Shown here: in pieces, positions 1 to 9,116 of the stretch
Layout of the letters: each line of letters begins with the position of its first letter
Numbering within the stretch: position 1 is the stretch's first letter
Assembly: GCA_016706255.1 (NCBI GenBank)
Contig: JADJJZ010000029.1
Span: forward strand, 868,001-932,000
Source: Bacteroidota bacterium
GTDB taxonomy: Bacteria > Bacteroidota > Bacteroidia > Chitinophagales > BACL12
Length of the DNA stretch: 64,000 bases
Direction of reading: 5' to 3'
Position numbers and translations under genes: made by a program
The notes under the pieces: generated by a model
What the model saw: the letters and a program-made list of their open reading frames with translations, nothing else
Told to the model about the DNA's origin: nothing
The model's database searches: none

Positions 1-1578
1 ACCAACAGCTACAATCAGACTTCCAGTTGTATTCGCTGATAATGAAGCACTACCGATTGCTGTATTAGAATAACCGGTTGTAAGTTTCGCCGCATCGGCA
101 CCAACAGCTGTATTGTGCCACGAAGTAGTAATAGCTGCTAAAGTATTTGAACCAATTGCAATGTTTGAATAACCGGTTGTACCATTTTCATAAGCCGCAT
201 ATCCAAGTGCGATATTCTGATAGCCGGTAGTGTTATCTGTGAGCGAATTATAACCTATTCCTACATTTTTGTCGCCTGTTGTATTTGATTCCAATGCATA
301 ATAACCAATTGCAACATTAAAATCGGCATTATTTGAATATAAAGCTCGTGTGCCTATTCCAATATTTGAATCTCCATTAAAAGAATAAAACATGGCATCC
401 TTGCCAATAGCAATATTATAGTTACTGCCATCTGCTGAATACAAAGCCTGATCTCCCAATGCGATATTAAAACTCGAAGCAGACAAATCAGTTGCTGCAT
501 TGTTACCAATGGCAGTATTACTTGAACAATTCGTACCATTTAATAACACATTAAATCCAATACCCACATTTGACGACCCCGTAATATTATTATTCAACAC
601 ACTATATCCGATAGCAACATTATTAATCCCGGTTGTAGTTGCCTCCAATGTACCTGTTCCAATAGCCGTATTATAACCCGCAGTAGCCAATGTCAATGCA
701 CCAGTTCCTATTGCCACCGAACCAACTGATGTTGTTGCAGTTTGTAATGCGGTATTACCTATTGCCACATTACTGCTTCCGGTTGTCAGCGATTTCCCTG
801 CCTGAAATCCAATGGCAACATTACCGGATGCTGTTGTTAAAGCATTTAATGTTTTATATCCGATTCCAGTATTCATAAAACCCGTTGTAGTATTCTCTAA
901 TGATGCTGCTCCAATTGCTGTATTAAAATCCCCTGTTGTATTGTCGAATAAACTGTTATACCCTATTGCGGTATTTGAACTGCCTGTATTAAAATACAAG
1001 CATTTATATCCTATACCTGTATTTTCATTGCCTGCAACATTCGAAAGTAATGCCTGAAAACCAAGGGCAGTATTGTAATTTCCGGTTGTGTTTAAATACA
1101 AGGCATTACTACCGATGCCAACATTATTTATACTCAAATCATTTCTTCCGGCATTATAACCCAAAAAAAGGTTCTCCCCTGTTGAAATCAAACCCGACTG
1201 CGTATTATTTGTTTTAAAAATTAAAGCCTTATCATCTGTAGTGCCTAAAAAATGCGTGCCCGGTGTTGTCCCTGCATTGCCTGTTGTACTCCATCCTGTG
1301 CTATTATTGATTAATGGTTTCCAAGCACTGCCATCGTAATAAAAAAACGAACTCTGGGTATTATCATACACTAATAAACCTGTTGCCGGCGATACAATTG
1401 CTGTCCGCTGCGCAGTTGTCATACGCGGAATTAATACGCCTTTTGTAGTTGATGTAACATCCAACATCGCACTCGCATCTGCTACCGTGCCCGTCGTGTT
1501 GATAGCAATGTTTTGTGCAAACAATAAATTACTCATTAATAAACAAAAAATTACAAGTGTGTAGTGCTGTAATCGCAT
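1..1578 (-). CDS. Secreted YadA-head-like repeat protein (partial, C-terminus beyond window)
   Basis: Open from an ATG at 1578 to the window edge (526 codons), so the C-terminus is missing. A signal peptide (MRLQHYTLVIFCLLMSNLLFAQ) is followed by a segment with LDVTSTTKGVLIPRM and GLLVYDNTQSSFFYYDGSAW, seen in many Bacteroidota tail-fibre-like surface proteins. From about residue 140 there are some 23 imperfect repeats of 16-18 residues around N-T/V-A-I-G-Y-x-A-L-x-x-N-T-T-G, with the AIG/GIG/ALG core in every unit. This is the left-handed parallel beta-roll signature of YadA/hyalin-like trimeric adhesin heads. By family precedent the missing end could carry a peptidase S74 intramolecular chaperone domain; that is inference. 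It is divergent from the gene at 1907. Likely a surface or secreted fibrous protein; ligand unknown. Confidence 0.8.
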   Translation of the reverse strand, partial: MRLQHYTLVIFCLLMSNLLFAQNIAINTTGTVADASAMLDVTSTTKGVLIPRMTTAQRTAIVSPATGLLVYDNTQSSFFYYDGSAWKPLINNSTGWSTTGNAGTTPGTHFLGTTDDKALIFKTNNTQSGLISTGENLFLGYNAGRNDLSINNVGIGSNALYLNTTGNYNTALGFQALLSNVAGNENTGIGYKCLYFNTGSSNTAIGYNSLFDNTTGDFNTAIGAASLENTTTGFMNTGIGYKTLNALTTASGNVAIGFQAGKSLTTGSSNVAIGNTALQTATTSVGSVAIGTGALTLATAGYNTAIGTGTLEATTTGINNVAIGYSVLNNNITGSSNVGIGFNVLLNGTNCSSNTAIGNNAATDLSASSFNIALGDQALYSADGSNYNIAIGKDAMFYSFNGDSNIGIGTRALYSNNADFNVAIGYYALESNTTGDKNVGIGYNSLTDNTTGYQNIALGYAAYENGTTGYSNIAIGSNTLAAITTSWHNTAVGADAAKLTTGYSNTAIGSASLSANTTGSLIVAVG

Positions 1579-1641
1579 ATTCAAAGCTTTTGATAATTTT
1601 TAAAAATGAACCTCCACCGGAGCAGAGGTTCGTATTCAATC

Positions 1642-1763
1642 TGATCACTTCGCTTTGAAAGAATGAATTTCTTTTTTGGGGCAGATGTAATTTGTCGCTA
1701 TAACAAACAACCGCTCCCTATGTATGCTGACTTTGTAACCTGATTCCTTTTGCGAAGTGATCG
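1642..1763. repeat. Inverted repeat in divergent promoter region
   Basis: The 328-bp gap between the divergent starts at 1578 and 1907 contains GATCACTTCGC at 1643-1653 and its reverse complement GCGAAGTGATC at 1752-1762. The arms are 98 bp apart, too far for a typical terminator. They could be paired binding sites for one regulator or chance. The rest of the gap is AT-rich with no ORF I would call. Confidence 0.35.
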
Positions 1764-1906
1764 ATTTACAAGGGCAAAGATGTAGTGATAAAATAGCCTA
1801 TACAATACAAAAAAAGGCATTTTTATCTATTTTGAATAGATATATCTTTTGTTTAAACCCTTTATTTATAGACTTTTTACTAAATTTGAGTCTATATTTC
1901 GAGTTT

Positions 1907-3382
1907 ATGGCTGATAGCTGGAAAACCCTTCATCAACTTATTCATTCCATGAGCCCCACCGAAAAGGGCTATTTCCGGAAATTCCAGTCCGGTTACCGCG
2001 TGAAAGAGACTAAAGTGTACGATTATTTATTCGATCTGCTTGAAGAAATGGAATCACCTCACGATGAAATTATTTTAAAAGCCATGAAAAACAAGTGCAA
2101 AAATTTACAAAGCACAAGGGCCTATTTATATCAGCAAATTTTGAAAAGTTTACGCAATTACAACAGTAAAAAAAATATGCATTTCGATTTTCGTGAACAA
2201 CTCGATACCATCGAAATTTTACAAACCAAGGGGCTTTATAAAGAAGCATACCATTTAATCGAAAAGGGGCTGGCAAGATGTAAGGAAACGTTTACACCAA
2301 CTTATGAGTTATTATTTTTACATTATCAGAAAAATGCCATTCAGTTTCTTGAAGAAAATAAAAAGCCTTTAGTAAGAAACCAAAATAATGCATCTATTAT
2401 TTCTGCTGCAGAATTTATAACCGGAAGACAACATATTATTGAAGGATATGCAAAATCTATCCAATGGCTGAATAATCATTTTCCCTTATACGATGAACAG
2501 GTAAAAACTGAAGCAAACATTTTGCTGCAACAGCTCATCACTATTGCACAGCAACATGAATTTGATTTTGGGGAGAAGAATTTATTATATGCCGGCATGG
2601 CAAATATCTGCAGGCTCACACTCCGTTTAGAAGAAGCTGTCCGCTATCAGTTGGTTACAATTCAGTTAATGGAATCTATCAATCTTATTGCTCTAAACCG
2701 CGAAACCAGTTATGTTGGGGCAATGCTCAATTTGGGTTCCATGTTATTTGAAAATAAACAATACCGGGAGCTCGGGCAATTAATAGATAAAATGGAAAAT
2801 TTAAAATTCCAATCGCCATCTGCCAATATCGTAAATGAATCAGTAACCTATGTTTTGAAAATTCACCTGCATAGTGATACCAGACAATTCGACGAAATAA
2901 ATAAATATATTAATACGGGTGAAACGTTTTTTGAAACAAATAATACCATTCCCAATATTACCTTCGACTTTCATATCCGTCTCCTCGCCTATTATATTAA
3001 TACCAAACAATTTGATAATGCATTAAATAAAGTAAACTTTATGCTGAATTCAAATTACACGCATAGTCAGCCCTCGTTTCATATTCACGTTCGCTTAATG
3101 AATATCATAATTCACTACAAACTTAAACATACGCTGTTACTGCCATCGCTGTTTCGCAATACCTACCGGTTTATGTCCAACTACCGGCATACCTATAAAA
3201 CCGAAGCCACCATCCTTAATTTTTTGCGACGCACGTTAAATAGCCGCGATGCTGGTGAAACTAAAACCATTATGCTCAATTTGTTAAACAAACTGCAACT
3301 AGCTACAACCGAGCAGGCTGAAGAAGCATTTTTCAGAAGTTATTTCGACTATATTACCTGGCTGAAATTTGAAATAGAATAA
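1907..3382 (+). CDS. Helical repeat protein, paralog of the 15022-16518 gene; unknown function
   Basis: 491 residues from the ATG at 1907. An in-frame ATG at 1757 exists, but the extra 50 residues are low-complexity and the paralog at 15022 begins at the equivalent point. Both start with a matching block (LIHSMSPTEKGYFRKF here, LIQSLTKSEKRYFKLF there). No signal peptide, so probably cytoplasmic. The rest is almost entirely alpha-helical, Leu/Tyr/Asn/Gln-rich, with alternating helices resembling TPR-type solenoids (for example ETSYVGAMLNLGSMLFENKQYRELGQLI), but no clear canonical TPR. I do not recognise a named domain. A protein-protein interaction scaffold is plausible. Transcribed divergently from the repeat protein at 1-1578. 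Confidence 0.8.
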   Translation: MADSWKTLHQLIHSMSPTEKGYFRKFQSGYRVKETKVYDYLFDLLEEMESPHDEIILKAMKNKCKNLQSTRAYLYQQILKSLRNYNSKKNMHFDFREQLDTIEILQTKGLYKEAYHLIEKGLARCKETFTPTYELLFLHYQKNAIQFLEENKKPLVRNQNNASIISAAEFITGRQHIIEGYAKSIQWLNNHFPLYDEQVKTEANILLQQLITIAQQHEFDFGEKNLLYAGMANICRLTLRLEEAVRYQLVTIQLMESINLIALNRETSYVGAMLNLGSMLFENKQYRELGQLIDKMENLKFQSPSANIVNESVTYVLKIHLHSDTRQFDEINKYINTGETFFETNNTIPNITFDFHIRLLAYYINTKQFDNALNKVNFMLNSNYTHSQPSFHIHVRLMNIIIHYKLKHTLLLPSLFRNTYRFMSNYRHTYKTEATILNFLRRTLNSRDAGETKTIMLNLLNKLQLATTEQAEEAFFRSYFDYITWLKFEIE

Positions 3383-3656
3383 TATGCGGATTTTAATCTG
3401 TATATCGTTTTTAAAAGCCACCTGAAATTCATGCATACACAAGAGAAAATGCTAAATATGCATTTAATAGATGTATCACTTTTGAGATAAATATGTTAAA
3501 TTTTTAACAAATTACATCTTGCTGCAAAACGCCAGAACCCCTTTGCCTGCTTTAGTTTCAAAATTGTTCACGAGATAGAAAAATTTAACAGGAGTATTTT
3601 TTCGAACAATGCTAAATGCATTTGGTTTTACATCCATTAAACAAACTAAATAAGTT

Positions 3657-5360
3657 ATGAAAAATTTACTCCTTACTTCGTGTTTAGCTATCACTTCATT
3701 AGTGGGCTTTTCACAAACTGCACGTGTGCAGGTAATTCACAATTCAGCCGATCCTGCTGCAAAATTTGTGGATGTTTATTTGGATGGTGCTTTATTATTA
3801 AATGATTTTAAATTCCGCACCGCAACACCTTATATTGATGCTCCTGCCGGAACACCAATCACCATTAGTATTGCACCTTCAACAAGTGTAACAGTAGATG
3901 ATGCAATTGCAAATTTTACTTATACCTTAACTGAAGGCGACAAATATGTAGTTGTTGCAAATGGTGTTTTAGATCCCGGTGCATTTGCTGCTAACCCTGA
4001 TGGTGTAAGCACTGCATTTAATTTATTTGTACGCAACGAAATGCGTGAATCATCATTAGACCCAAACAATCTTGATTTTGTATTTTTCCATGGTGCAACC
4101 GATGCTCCAACAGTTGATGCTATTGCGCGTGATGTTGCAACGGTAGTTGATAATGCAGCATACACAACATTTACTGATTATGTAAGTGTGCCTGCCGATA
4201 AATACATTATTGATGTTACTCCGGGTGATGTACCTTCATTAATCGTAGCAAGTGCTCGTGCATTTTTAGATGCAGCAGGTGGAGCTTCTGCAGTAATTTT
4301 TGCAAGTGGATTTTTTGATGTTGCTTTAAATCCGGGCGGAAAAGATTTCAAATTATTTTATGCATTACCTGACGGTACCGTAAAACAATTACCTTTTATT
4401 ACAACTGCTAAATTACAGGTAATTCACAATGCTGCCGATCCTGCTGCCGCATTTGTAGATATTTATGTAGATGGTGCTTTAGCAATTGACAATTTCGCTT
4501 TCCGCACTGCTACACCTTATATTGATGTTCCTGGTAATGTTCCGGTTAGTATTGCTGTTGCACCTCCAACAAGTGAATCGGTTGATGATGCAATTGCAAC
4601 AATTTCTGCAACTTTTAAAGCAGGTTACGGTTATATTGCAATGGCAACAGGTGTATTAAATCCTGATTTATTTAATCCAAATCCTGATGGTGCTTCTATT
4701 GCATTTAATTTATTAGTAAAAGAAAATACAGAATTTATTTCTGACAGAGCTAATGGTTTAGAATTTTTCGGAGTACATGGTTGCACCGATGCACCTACAG
4801 TAGATATTATTGCTCGTGATGTTGCTACATTATTAGATAATGTTTCTTACGGCGATGTAAGTGCTTATCAGGTTGTTCCTGCTAACACCGTATATATTTT
4901 AGATGTGGCTTTGGGTGATGCACCTGAAACAATTGTTGCATCTTATGAAGCTGCCTTAGAAGCAGTTGCAGGTCAAAGTGCAGTTGTATTTGCAAGTGGA
5001 TTTTTAGCTCCTGAATTAAATCCTGAAGGCAGCCTTCCATTTGGTTTATATTACACATTAGCTGATGGAACAACCGGTGCATTCCCTATTTATGTGATGC
5101 GTGAAGGTGTAGAAAATACCATTGGTAGTGCTGTATATCCTAATCCTGCAAAATCTACTATAAATGTAAATATTCCGGTTGAGTTTAATGGTTCAGTTCA
5201 AATTGCCGATATCAACGGTAAAATTTTGAAATCATTAAATGTAACCAGCACTTATGGTGAAACAATTTCAGTTGATATCGCAGGTTTAGCTGCCGGTATG
5301 TATACTGTTACCCTGACCTCTGCAAATGCAGTGCAGGCAATTAAAATGATTAAAGAATAA
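3657..5360 (+). CDS. Secreted protein with two DUF4397 domains and T9SS sorting domain
   Basis: 567 residues. Signal peptide MKNLLLTSCLAITSLVGFSQ. Two tandem homologous halves follow, each opening with ARVQVIHNSADPAAKFVDVYLDG or KLQVIHNAADPAAAFVDIYVDG and carrying a second motif GATDAPTVDAIARDV / GCTDAPTVDIIARDV; this is the DUF4397 pattern (about residues 22-245 and 250-470). The C-terminus has YPNPAKSTINV, IADINGKILKS and GLAAGMYTVTL, a type A T9SS sorting domain, so the protein should be exported through the outer membrane and released or anchored. Molecular role unknown. A strong terminator follows at 5381, so it is probably monocistronic. The 274-bp gap upstream holds no gene. Confidence 0.9.
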   Translation: MKNLLLTSCLAITSLVGFSQTARVQVIHNSADPAAKFVDVYLDGALLLNDFKFRTATPYIDAPAGTPITISIAPSTSVTVDDAIANFTYTLTEGDKYVVVANGVLDPGAFAANPDGVSTAFNLFVRNEMRESSLDPNNLDFVFFHGATDAPTVDAIARDVATVVDNAAYTTFTDYVSVPADKYIIDVTPGDVPSLIVASARAFLDAAGGASAVIFASGFFDVALNPGGKDFKLFYALPDGTVKQLPFITTAKLQVIHNAADPAAAFVDIYVDGALAIDNFAFRTATPYIDVPGNVPVSIAVAPPTSESVDDAIATISATFKAGYGYIAMATGVLNPDLFNPNPDGASIAFNLLVKENTEFISDRANGLEFFGVHGCTDAPTVDIIARDVATLLDNVSYGDVSAYQVVPANTVYILDVALGDAPETIVASYEAALEAVAGQSAVVFASGFLAPELNPEGSLPFGLYYTLADGTTGAFPIYVMREGVENTIGSAVYPNPAKSTINVNIPVEFNGSVQIADINGKILKSLNVTSTYGETISVDIAGLAAGMYTVTLTSANAVQAIKMIKE

Positions 5361-5380
5361 ATGATTGGTTATTTTTTGTG

Positions 5381-5409
5381 AGACCGGCAATTGCCGGTCT
5401 TTTTTTTTG
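5381..5409 (+). terminator. Rho-independent terminator of the DUF4397 gene
   Basis: A perfect 20-bp palindrome (AGACCGGCAA and its complement) at 5381-5400 is followed immediately by a run of nine T. It lies 20 bp after the stop codon. Confidence 0.9.
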
Positions 5410-5528
5410 TACGTAATCAGTGTTTTAAAATTCAGCCTTATGCTTGAACTGATGTCACAAAATCAGGCAAAATGTTAGGAAATATGTATGATTATAGCTT
5501 ACTTTAGTTCGATAAACAACCATACAAG

Positions 5529-5942
5529 ATGAAAAACCACATAACCATTATTCCGGTTATACTACCTGCCCTAATGCTGTTAAGCGCCTGTGATAAAGGT
5601 TCAGACAACAAAGGCACGCCTGATGTAACCGGACCGGAAATCGCTTACTACGAGCCTGATCCGAACGATGTATTTAATTTAAACGACACCATTTTTCTGC
5701 TCGCGGATGTCACGGATGACTCCGAATTGCAGGACTTTTGGGTGAAACTGGTTAAGGGCCCTGATACCGTTTTAATATGGCCTTCTGAAGTAGTTATTTT
5801 CGGAAATATTAAAAGTTATCATTTAGATGATTATGTAATTGACACCTATAATATCACCTCGCCGGCTACAATTTTATATTATGCAATCGATAAAAAAGAC
5901 AATAGCACTTTAATTGAAGTGCCAATCGAATTACAAAATTAA
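5529..5942 (+). CDS. Small lipoprotein with Ig-like (DUF4625-like) domain
   Basis: 137 residues. The N-terminus has a lipoprotein signal ending in LMLLSAC, placing the acylated Cys near residue 21, followed by a Gly/Asp/Lys-rich linker. The remainder (GPEIAYYEPDPNDVFNLNDTIFLLADVTDDSELQDFWVKL, split here only for reading) reads as one beta-sandwich and resembles the DUF4625 lipoprotein pattern of Bacteroidota, with a GPEI opening, an ADVTD-type strand and ATILYYAIDKKDN near the end. That family call is tentative. It stands alone, with terminators on both sides, so it is probably transcribed by itself. Envelope location is likely; role unknown. Confidence 0.75.
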   Translation: MKNHITIIPVILPALMLLSACDKGSDNKGTPDVTGPEIAYYEPDPNDVFNLNDTIFLLADVTDDSELQDFWVKLVKGPDTVLIWPSEVVIFGNIKSYHLDDYVIDTYNITSPATILYYAIDKKDNSTLIEVPIELQN

Positions 5943-5961
5943 TTTAGGAAATTAATCAAAT

Positions 5962-6001
5962 AAAAAAGCTGCGCAGTTAAAGTACAATGCGCAGCTTTTT
6001 C
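5962..6001. terminator. Bidirectional terminator between convergent genes
   Basis: AAAAAAGCTGCGCA and TGCGCAGCTTTTT form a 10-bp stem with a 12-nt loop. There is a T run on the plus side and an A run on the other, so it can serve the lipoprotein gene (plus) and the 6016-6870 gene (minus). Confidence 0.85.
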
Positions 6002-6015
6002 ATTTATATAGGTTA

Positions 6016-6870
6016 TCAATAAAATTCTATACTAACATAAGAATCACCCAATACATCTAATTCAAGTAATATCGCAAACGATTGCATAAATGTTTCACGT
6101 CCGGTACCGCCTTTCACATTAAAGTAAGTGGTAATATATTCAACACCGTCGTAATCGGAAATAAAATAATCATCCTCTGTTTCCCAATAGGTCATATCCA
6201 GACATTTTTTTATTTCTTCAATTTTAGTTAAATAATATGTTTCAGCTTCTGTGCTAACTTCCGACCAAAATAAATCCTCTGAAGCTACAAAATAGGCATC
6301 CAGCCATGCATCACCACCCAAGGAGATCGAATTATCAAACGATTTACCGCCAAAACTTTCTGTGCCCGGCATTAAATACCACATACATTGCCAATTGTTA
6401 ATGGTATAAATTAATCGCCCACAAAAATCTTCAGGATCAGGAACAACCATCTGTTGTTCCGATAATTTGCGCATGCCATACACAAAGTCTCCCGTTGCAC
6501 CGGATACGGTTGACGAATAAATAACATTGAAAGTAGTATCCTTATCTGCAATAATCGTTAACACACTGGTATAGGCACTGTCTTCACCCAAAATGTTTGT
6601 GCCGTTTGCCCAGTTAACCTGACTGTTATCCAAAGTATAAATCATTGGTTCAAAGGCGATGGCACGCATGTAAAACATTGCACCTTCACCTTTGGCCATC
6701 GATATTGAAAGATTTTTATAATACCTGCCATCTGTAAATGTATTGTCGGTGCTTTCCAGTATTGACTGCTGCTCTGCCGTATAAGCGCCAACGGTTGCCT
6801 GAGCGAAAACAGAACCAACCGATGTAAGTGTAACGACAAAAATTAAAGTGAATAATTGTGTTGCTCTCAT
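6016..6870 (-). CDS. Secreted protein of unknown function
   Basis: 284 residues if started at the ATG at 6870, which gives the signal peptide MRATQLFTLIFVVTLTSVGSVFAQ. An in-frame ATG at 7014 adds 48 residues but would overlap the divergent SET gene and bury the signal peptide, so it is rejected. The mature protein has a beta-rich N-half (GEGAMFYMRAIAFEPMIYTL), a central Cys pair region (DFCGRLIYTINNWQCMWYLMPG) and a GGKSFDNSISLGGDAWLDAYF segment. I do not recognise a domain. There is no T9SS sorting tail and no lipobox, so a periplasmic location is likely. A TATATTTG box lies 23 bp upstream of the chosen start. Confidence 0.7.
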   Translation of the reverse strand: MRATQLFTLIFVVTLTSVGSVFAQATVGAYTAEQQSILESTDNTFTDGRYYKNLSISMAKGEGAMFYMRAIAFEPMIYTLDNSQVNWANGTNILGEDSAYTSVLTIIADKDTTFNVIYSSTVSGATGDFVYGMRKLSEQQMVVPDPEDFCGRLIYTINNWQCMWYLMPGTESFGGKSFDNSISLGGDAWLDAYFVASEDLFWSEVSTEAETYYLTKIEEIKKCLDMTYWETEDDYFISDYDGVEYITTYFNVKGGTGRETFMQSFAILLELDVLGDSYVSIEFY

Positions 6871-6892
6871 TGTTGAATGTATAATTTTAAAG

Positions 6893-6900
6893 CAAATATA
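6893..6900 (-). promoter_or_regulatory. -7 promoter element of the 6016-6870 gene
   Basis: Reads TATATTTG on the minus strand, matching the Bacteroidota TAnnTTTG -7 consensus. It sits 23 bp before the chosen start codon. No clear TTTG -33 box at the usual spacing. Confidence 0.45.
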
Positions 6901-6953
6901 ATAATATGACAAAGTTTCCCTATTGATTATTGTAATTTTGAAGGGTAAAACAT

Positions 6954-7418
6954 ATGTCACCGTTACCAAATTCCATACCAGCAACTCCAGAATCCGAACA
7001 TGCCATTTCGGCACCTGAAGCCGATTATCTGTTTATACAGCCTTCACGGATACCCATGGCGGGCAGTGGGTTATTTACCGCGATAACTATTTATAAAGAG
7101 GAGATTATTGCAAAATTTGTTGGTGAAGTTATCGATTTAAAAGAGGCTCAAAAACGAAAAGCTGAGGGAAAAGATGATTATTTTATGAACCTGCACGATG
7201 GCAACACATTGGATTGTATGCATACCGATTGTTTTGCCAAATACGCAAATGACGTTGCCGGCACCCGATTAAAAATAAATGCTTTTATTGGAATGGATGA
7301 ACATAATCAAGTATGTTTAATTGCAAATAAAACAATTATAGCAGGTTCAGAAATATATTGCAGTTATGGAAAAAAATACTGGAAGCAGCGGAAACATTAT
7401 CTTGATGTACATAAATAA
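6954..7418 (+). CDS. SET-domain protein (putative protein-lysine methyltransferase)
   Basis: 154 residues, essentially a stand-alone SET domain. Visible motifs: MAGSGLFTA near residue 36 (the S-adenosylmethionine-binding G-x-G stretch), IIAKFVGEVID, a CFAKYANDV segment in the place of the N-H-S/C motif, and AGSEIYCSYGKKYW near the end, matching the E-L-x-x-D-Y-G / aromatic C-terminal motif with Cys-Ser in place of the Asp. No signal peptide, so cytoplasmic. SET proteins of this size occur sporadically in bacteria and are generally presumed to methylate lysines; the substrate here is unknown. Its start faces the 6016-6870 gene across a shared short promoter region. The unusual central motif makes activity uncertain. 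Confidence 0.8.
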   Translation: MSPLPNSIPATPESEHAISAPEADYLFIQPSRIPMAGSGLFTAITIYKEEIIAKFVGEVIDLKEAQKRKAEGKDDYFMNLHDGNTLDCMHTDCFAKYANDVAGTRLKINAFIGMDEHNQVCLIANKTIIAGSEIYCSYGKKYWKQRKHYLDVHK

Positions 7419-7490
7419 GCTAGGTTTAGAAATGCTGAAAACACTATTCGTTATTTCATGCCTTGCTGCGCATGCATCTAACTCTTAAAA

Positions 7491-7522
7491 TTTAAGCATT
7501 TAAAACTTTTCAATTACATTTG
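7491..7522 (+). promoter_or_regulatory. Bacteroidota-type promoter of the 7547 gene
   Basis: TTTA at 7491-7494, a 20-bp spacer, then TACATTTG at 7515-7522, matching the -33 TTTG (one mismatch) and -7 TAnnTTTG arrangement. The ATG follows 24 bp later. Confidence 0.6.
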
Positions 7523-7546
7523 TGTAAGAGGTAAATTAATGTTTTT

Positions 7547-9010
7547 ATGAAAAAATACAACCTGACTTACTTTATAATTGCGCTTTTTAGTTTGTTGCTG
7601 ATTACTTCAGATAACTTAATAGCACAAGTAATTACTGAAAAACGAATTGAATTTGAAGTTACTGATGATAGTAAATATTTATATTCCAAGATATATCCAT
7701 TTGGTGCAGCTGGACTTATTATTTATAAAAAGGAAAATAAAAACAATATTTACAAATTAGAACATTATAACACGGATTTCAATCCTTCATTCCAAAAAGA
7801 ATTTGAGCTACCAAAGGGTTTTGCTTTAACAAAAATCTTCACAAATACAGAATATTTATATCAGCTATATGAAGATTTAAATGAAAATTTCGTGCTATAT
7901 CGATTTAATGCAAGCGATTTATCCTTCAATAAAGCAATCGGTAGTTTACCTCAAAAGAGCACATTGGTTGCGATGGCTGCATCAGGTGATTTTGCCTATA
8001 TTACACTAAATAGTAAAGAGGGACCACTTATTTTAAAAGTAAATAACGAAAGTGGCAATTCAGAAATTATACCCATTTCAGCACCTGCCTTTACAACTGA
8101 AGATCTGAGTGTTAGTTCAATAGAAGTTATAGAGTCAACCGGGGATCTTTTAATTTATTACACTGCAATAAATAAAAATGAAAATAATTTTTATGTGATG
8201 CATGTTGGTTTGAATGGAAAAATAAATTCCACGATTAATTTAACAGCCATTGTAGGTTTCAGAATAACTGGTATTTCTGCGAATCAGCTTAGTGAAGATA
8301 AATTTATTTTTACAGGAACTTATATGACTAACGTTGCAACATCAGATGGAATTTATATTTGCAAAACAAATGGTTATGATATTGACTTTATTGAACGATA
8401 CAAACTCTCAGAACTAGAAAATTTCTTTTCCTATCTGCCAACTCCGGAAGAACAAAAAGTAGCTAAAAAAAATGGGGTTTCAGGTGTTAATAACGCAGCT
8501 GACTGGTATTTTATGGCTGACCATAGTATTATAAAAGTTGGCGACAATTATTTAAAGATTGCAGAAGCCTATTATCCAACTTATTCTGTTGACCCCACCT
8601 TATCTTTTAGTGGTTTCAAATATACCCATGTGCTACTTTCTATGTTCGATAATTTGGGTAAAAAATTATGGGACCGTACATTTAAAATGGAAACCAGCTA
8701 TAATCCATTAGAGGTTATAAAATTTATTTCTGTAAAAATAGTCAACGATGAAATTAACTTATTATTCAGCGGAAAAGATGATATTTTTTCAATAGCATAC
8801 AATCTTGAAGGCGATCAATTAAGAACCGATAAAGCTCCACTAAAGGTGGATAAAGAAAACTCCTATATTGAAGACCCTTTTAACAAAATAACATTTTGGT
8901 ATGATTTTAACTTTATTGCCTATGGCTATCAAACATTTAGAGACGACAACCAGTATCCCGGCAGTAAAAAACGCACCGTGTTTTTTATTAATAAAATTAC
9001 CTACGATTGA
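7547..9010 (+). CDS. Secreted protein, paralog of the 10446-11951 gene; unknown function
   Basis: 487 residues. Signal peptide MKKYNLTYFIIALFSLLL with cleavage probably after IAQ. The mature protein begins VITEKRIEFE, identical in the paralog at 10446. Shared landmarks include PFGAAGLIIYKKE / PFGADGLLLYAKE, KLEHYNTDF / KLEHYSTDL, ASGDFAY, SQLSE- or NQLSEDKFIFTGTY, DNYLKIAEAYYPTY, and NKITFWYDFNFIAYGYQT near the C-terminus. The repeated strand-turn-strand look suggests a beta-propeller, but I recognise no named domain. There is no T9SS tail and no lipobox. It has its own promoter at 7491. The paralog lies just beyond the oppositely oriented helicase gene, so the two probably arose by local duplication. 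Confidence 0.8.
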   Translation: MKKYNLTYFIIALFSLLLITSDNLIAQVITEKRIEFEVTDDSKYLYSKIYPFGAAGLIIYKKENKNNIYKLEHYNTDFNPSFQKEFELPKGFALTKIFTNTEYLYQLYEDLNENFVLYRFNASDLSFNKAIGSLPQKSTLVAMAASGDFAYITLNSKEGPLILKVNNESGNSEIIPISAPAFTTEDLSVSSIEVIESTGDLLIYYTAINKNENNFYVMHVGLNGKINSTINLTAIVGFRITGISANQLSEDKFIFTGTYMTNVATSDGIYICKTNGYDIDFIERYKLSELENFFSYLPTPEEQKVAKKNGVSGVNNAADWYFMADHSIIKVGDNYLKIAEAYYPTYSVDPTLSFSGFKYTHVLLSMFDNLGKKLWDRTFKMETSYNPLEVIKFISVKIVNDEINLLFSGKDDIFSIAYNLEGDQLRTDKAPLKVDKENSYIEDPFNKITFWYDFNFIAYGYQTFRDDNQYPGSKKRTVFFINKITYD

Positions 9011-9116
9011 TTGATTGATTGATTAACCAATTACAAAACAGCCTTGCTCCTGGCCTGATATTAAAGAATAAACTATCTAGAAGCAGGCAAATATTATCTC
9101 TAAAGGCATAAACAAC

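Noticed and set aside
6871..7014. N-terminal extension of the 6016 gene from ATG 7014
   Set aside because: It would overlap the divergent SET gene and place 48 residues before a clear signal peptide.
9005..9026. GATT microsatellite after the 7547 gene
   Set aside because: Only about four repeats, beyond the stop codon; too short to suggest phase variation.
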